A stretch of 64,000 nucleotides of DNA, taken from the NCBI RefSeq assembly GCF_900168055.1, contig NZ_FUYS01000003.1, positions 496,001 to 560,000 on the forward strand, given 5' to 3'. Both the position numbers and the translations under genes were made by a program. The notes below the pieces were generated by a model. The model saw only the letters and a list, made by a program, of their open reading frames with translations. It did no database searches and had not been told where the DNA came from. Position 1 is the stretch's first letter. Each line of letters opens with the position of its first letter. This document shows, one piece after another, positions 63,455-64,000 of this stretch. The DNA comes from Parapedobacter luteus (lineage in GTDB: Bacteria > Bacteroidota > Bacteroidia > Sphingobacteriales > Sphingobacteriaceae).

Positions 63455-64000
63455 ATGAAGAGAATACTGCTAACCCTTGTGACGGTAATTTACCTGGTTG
63501 GCGCCGATGCGCAAACTGACCGGCCTGTCTTGGACATCATGCTGTCCAATTACGACTACCCCTTCACTGTACACTACTTGGATCTCAACAACCAAAACCA
63601 GCAGTTGAAAATGGCCTATATGAATGTCCGCCCGGCACGGCCCAACGGAAAAACGGTGGTGCTGCTGCACGGATAGAATTTCAATGGTGCCTACTGCAAA
63701 ACCGCCGCCGATGTCCTGACGGAATCCGGTTACCGCGTGGTGATACCTGACCAAGTAGGCTTCGGAAAATCATCCAAACCCGTGGGCTACCCGTTTAGTT
63801 TCCAGCAACTGGCCCAAAATACGAAAGCGTTGCTGGACGAACTGCGTCTTGATAACGTCTATCTCTTGGGCCATTCGATGGGGGGCATGCTGGCTACCCG
63901 TTTTTCGCTGATGTATCCTGAAACGGTTGGAGAACTGGTACTGGAAAACCCGACCGGACCGGAGGACTGGAAGCTCGTGGCGCCATACGTTCCCATTGAC
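63455..64000 (+). pseudogene. exported alpha/beta hydrolase interrupted by an in-frame TAG; runs off the right edge
   Basis: A signal peptide (MKRILLTLVTVIYLVGADA) is followed by an alpha/beta hydrolase that starts normally up to VVLLHG. At 63674-63676 there is a TAG. The same frame then continues without another stop to the window end, with NFNGAYC, YRVVIPDQVGFGKSSKP, the nucleophile elbow LLGHSMGGMLATRF and VLENPTGPEDW. Relatives read HGKNFNG here, so a single AAG-to-TAG change explains the stop. Unless read through, the product is a 73-residue fragment without the active site. The 3' end is not in the window. Confidence 0.85.

Noticed and set aside
63674-63676. TAG as a pyrrolysine or other recoded codon
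   Set aside because: No pyl genes or recoding signal are visible, and a single base change from a conserved Lys codon explains it more simply.

Overview
The window looks like chromosomal DNA of a Bacteroidota bacterium, most likely of the Sphingobacteriaceae type. The evidence is three SusC/SusD outer-membrane pairs, an ECF sigma/FecR pair, a family-typical -7 promoter element (TAnnTTTG) in front of several genes, almost no Shine-Dalgarno sequences, and a moderately high GC content interrupted by a few AT-rich gaps. The genus assignment is inference. No rRNA, tRNA, CRISPR array, complete insertion sequence or prophage was seen.

Region 1 (1-21,200) is mostly housekeeping. It starts with the 3' part of a WG-repeat gene, then a small zinc/helix-hairpin-helix protein with an SRPBCC partner, a secreted tricorn-like protease, a YegP-type protein, ilvE, miaA, a pRiA4b ORF-3-like gene, a CCA-adding enzyme, pdxA, a DUF2905 membrane protein, rsmA (ksgA) overlapping a 2-hydroxyacid dehydrogenase, two unrecognised divergent genes, a UbiA-like membrane protein and acs.

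Region 2 (18,673-48,784) is a 30-kb island with every gene on the minus strand. It holds three SusC/SusD pairs. Interspersed are three serine carboxypeptidases (S10), a large zinc metalloprotease, a TPR protein with an HExxH motif, an amidohydrolase, a second 2-hydroxyacid dehydrogenase, and at the upstream end an ECF sigma factor with a FecR-type anti-sigma factor. There is no glycoside hydrolase, sulfatase or polysaccharide lyase. I therefore read it as a protein/peptide-utilisation locus in the style of RagAB rather than a polysaccharide locus. All three susC genes share an upstream leader: a GGGAGTG-type element (a 7-nt-loop hairpin in two copies), an AACC-TTAATT block, and a palindrome that encloses the start codon. 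This is the most unusual feature I found.

Region 3 (49,007-54,758) is a complete seven-gene mrpABCDEFG Na+/H+ antiporter operon, divergent from the sigma factor.

Region 4 (54,792-64,000) holds an Old Yellow Enzyme gene with its ArsR-type regulator and a likely operator, a monoacylglycerol-lipase-like hydrolase, a DUF4180 gene, a subclass A2-like class A beta-lactamase, metA (predicted acetyltransferase), a small unknown gene, an Fpg/Nei-type glycosylase, a secreted coiled-coil protein, a 0.5-kb gene-free stretch with palindromes, an AT-rich XRE regulator, a META-like lipoprotein, a secreted VOC protein, and an alpha/beta hydrolase interrupted by an in-frame TAG that runs off the right edge.
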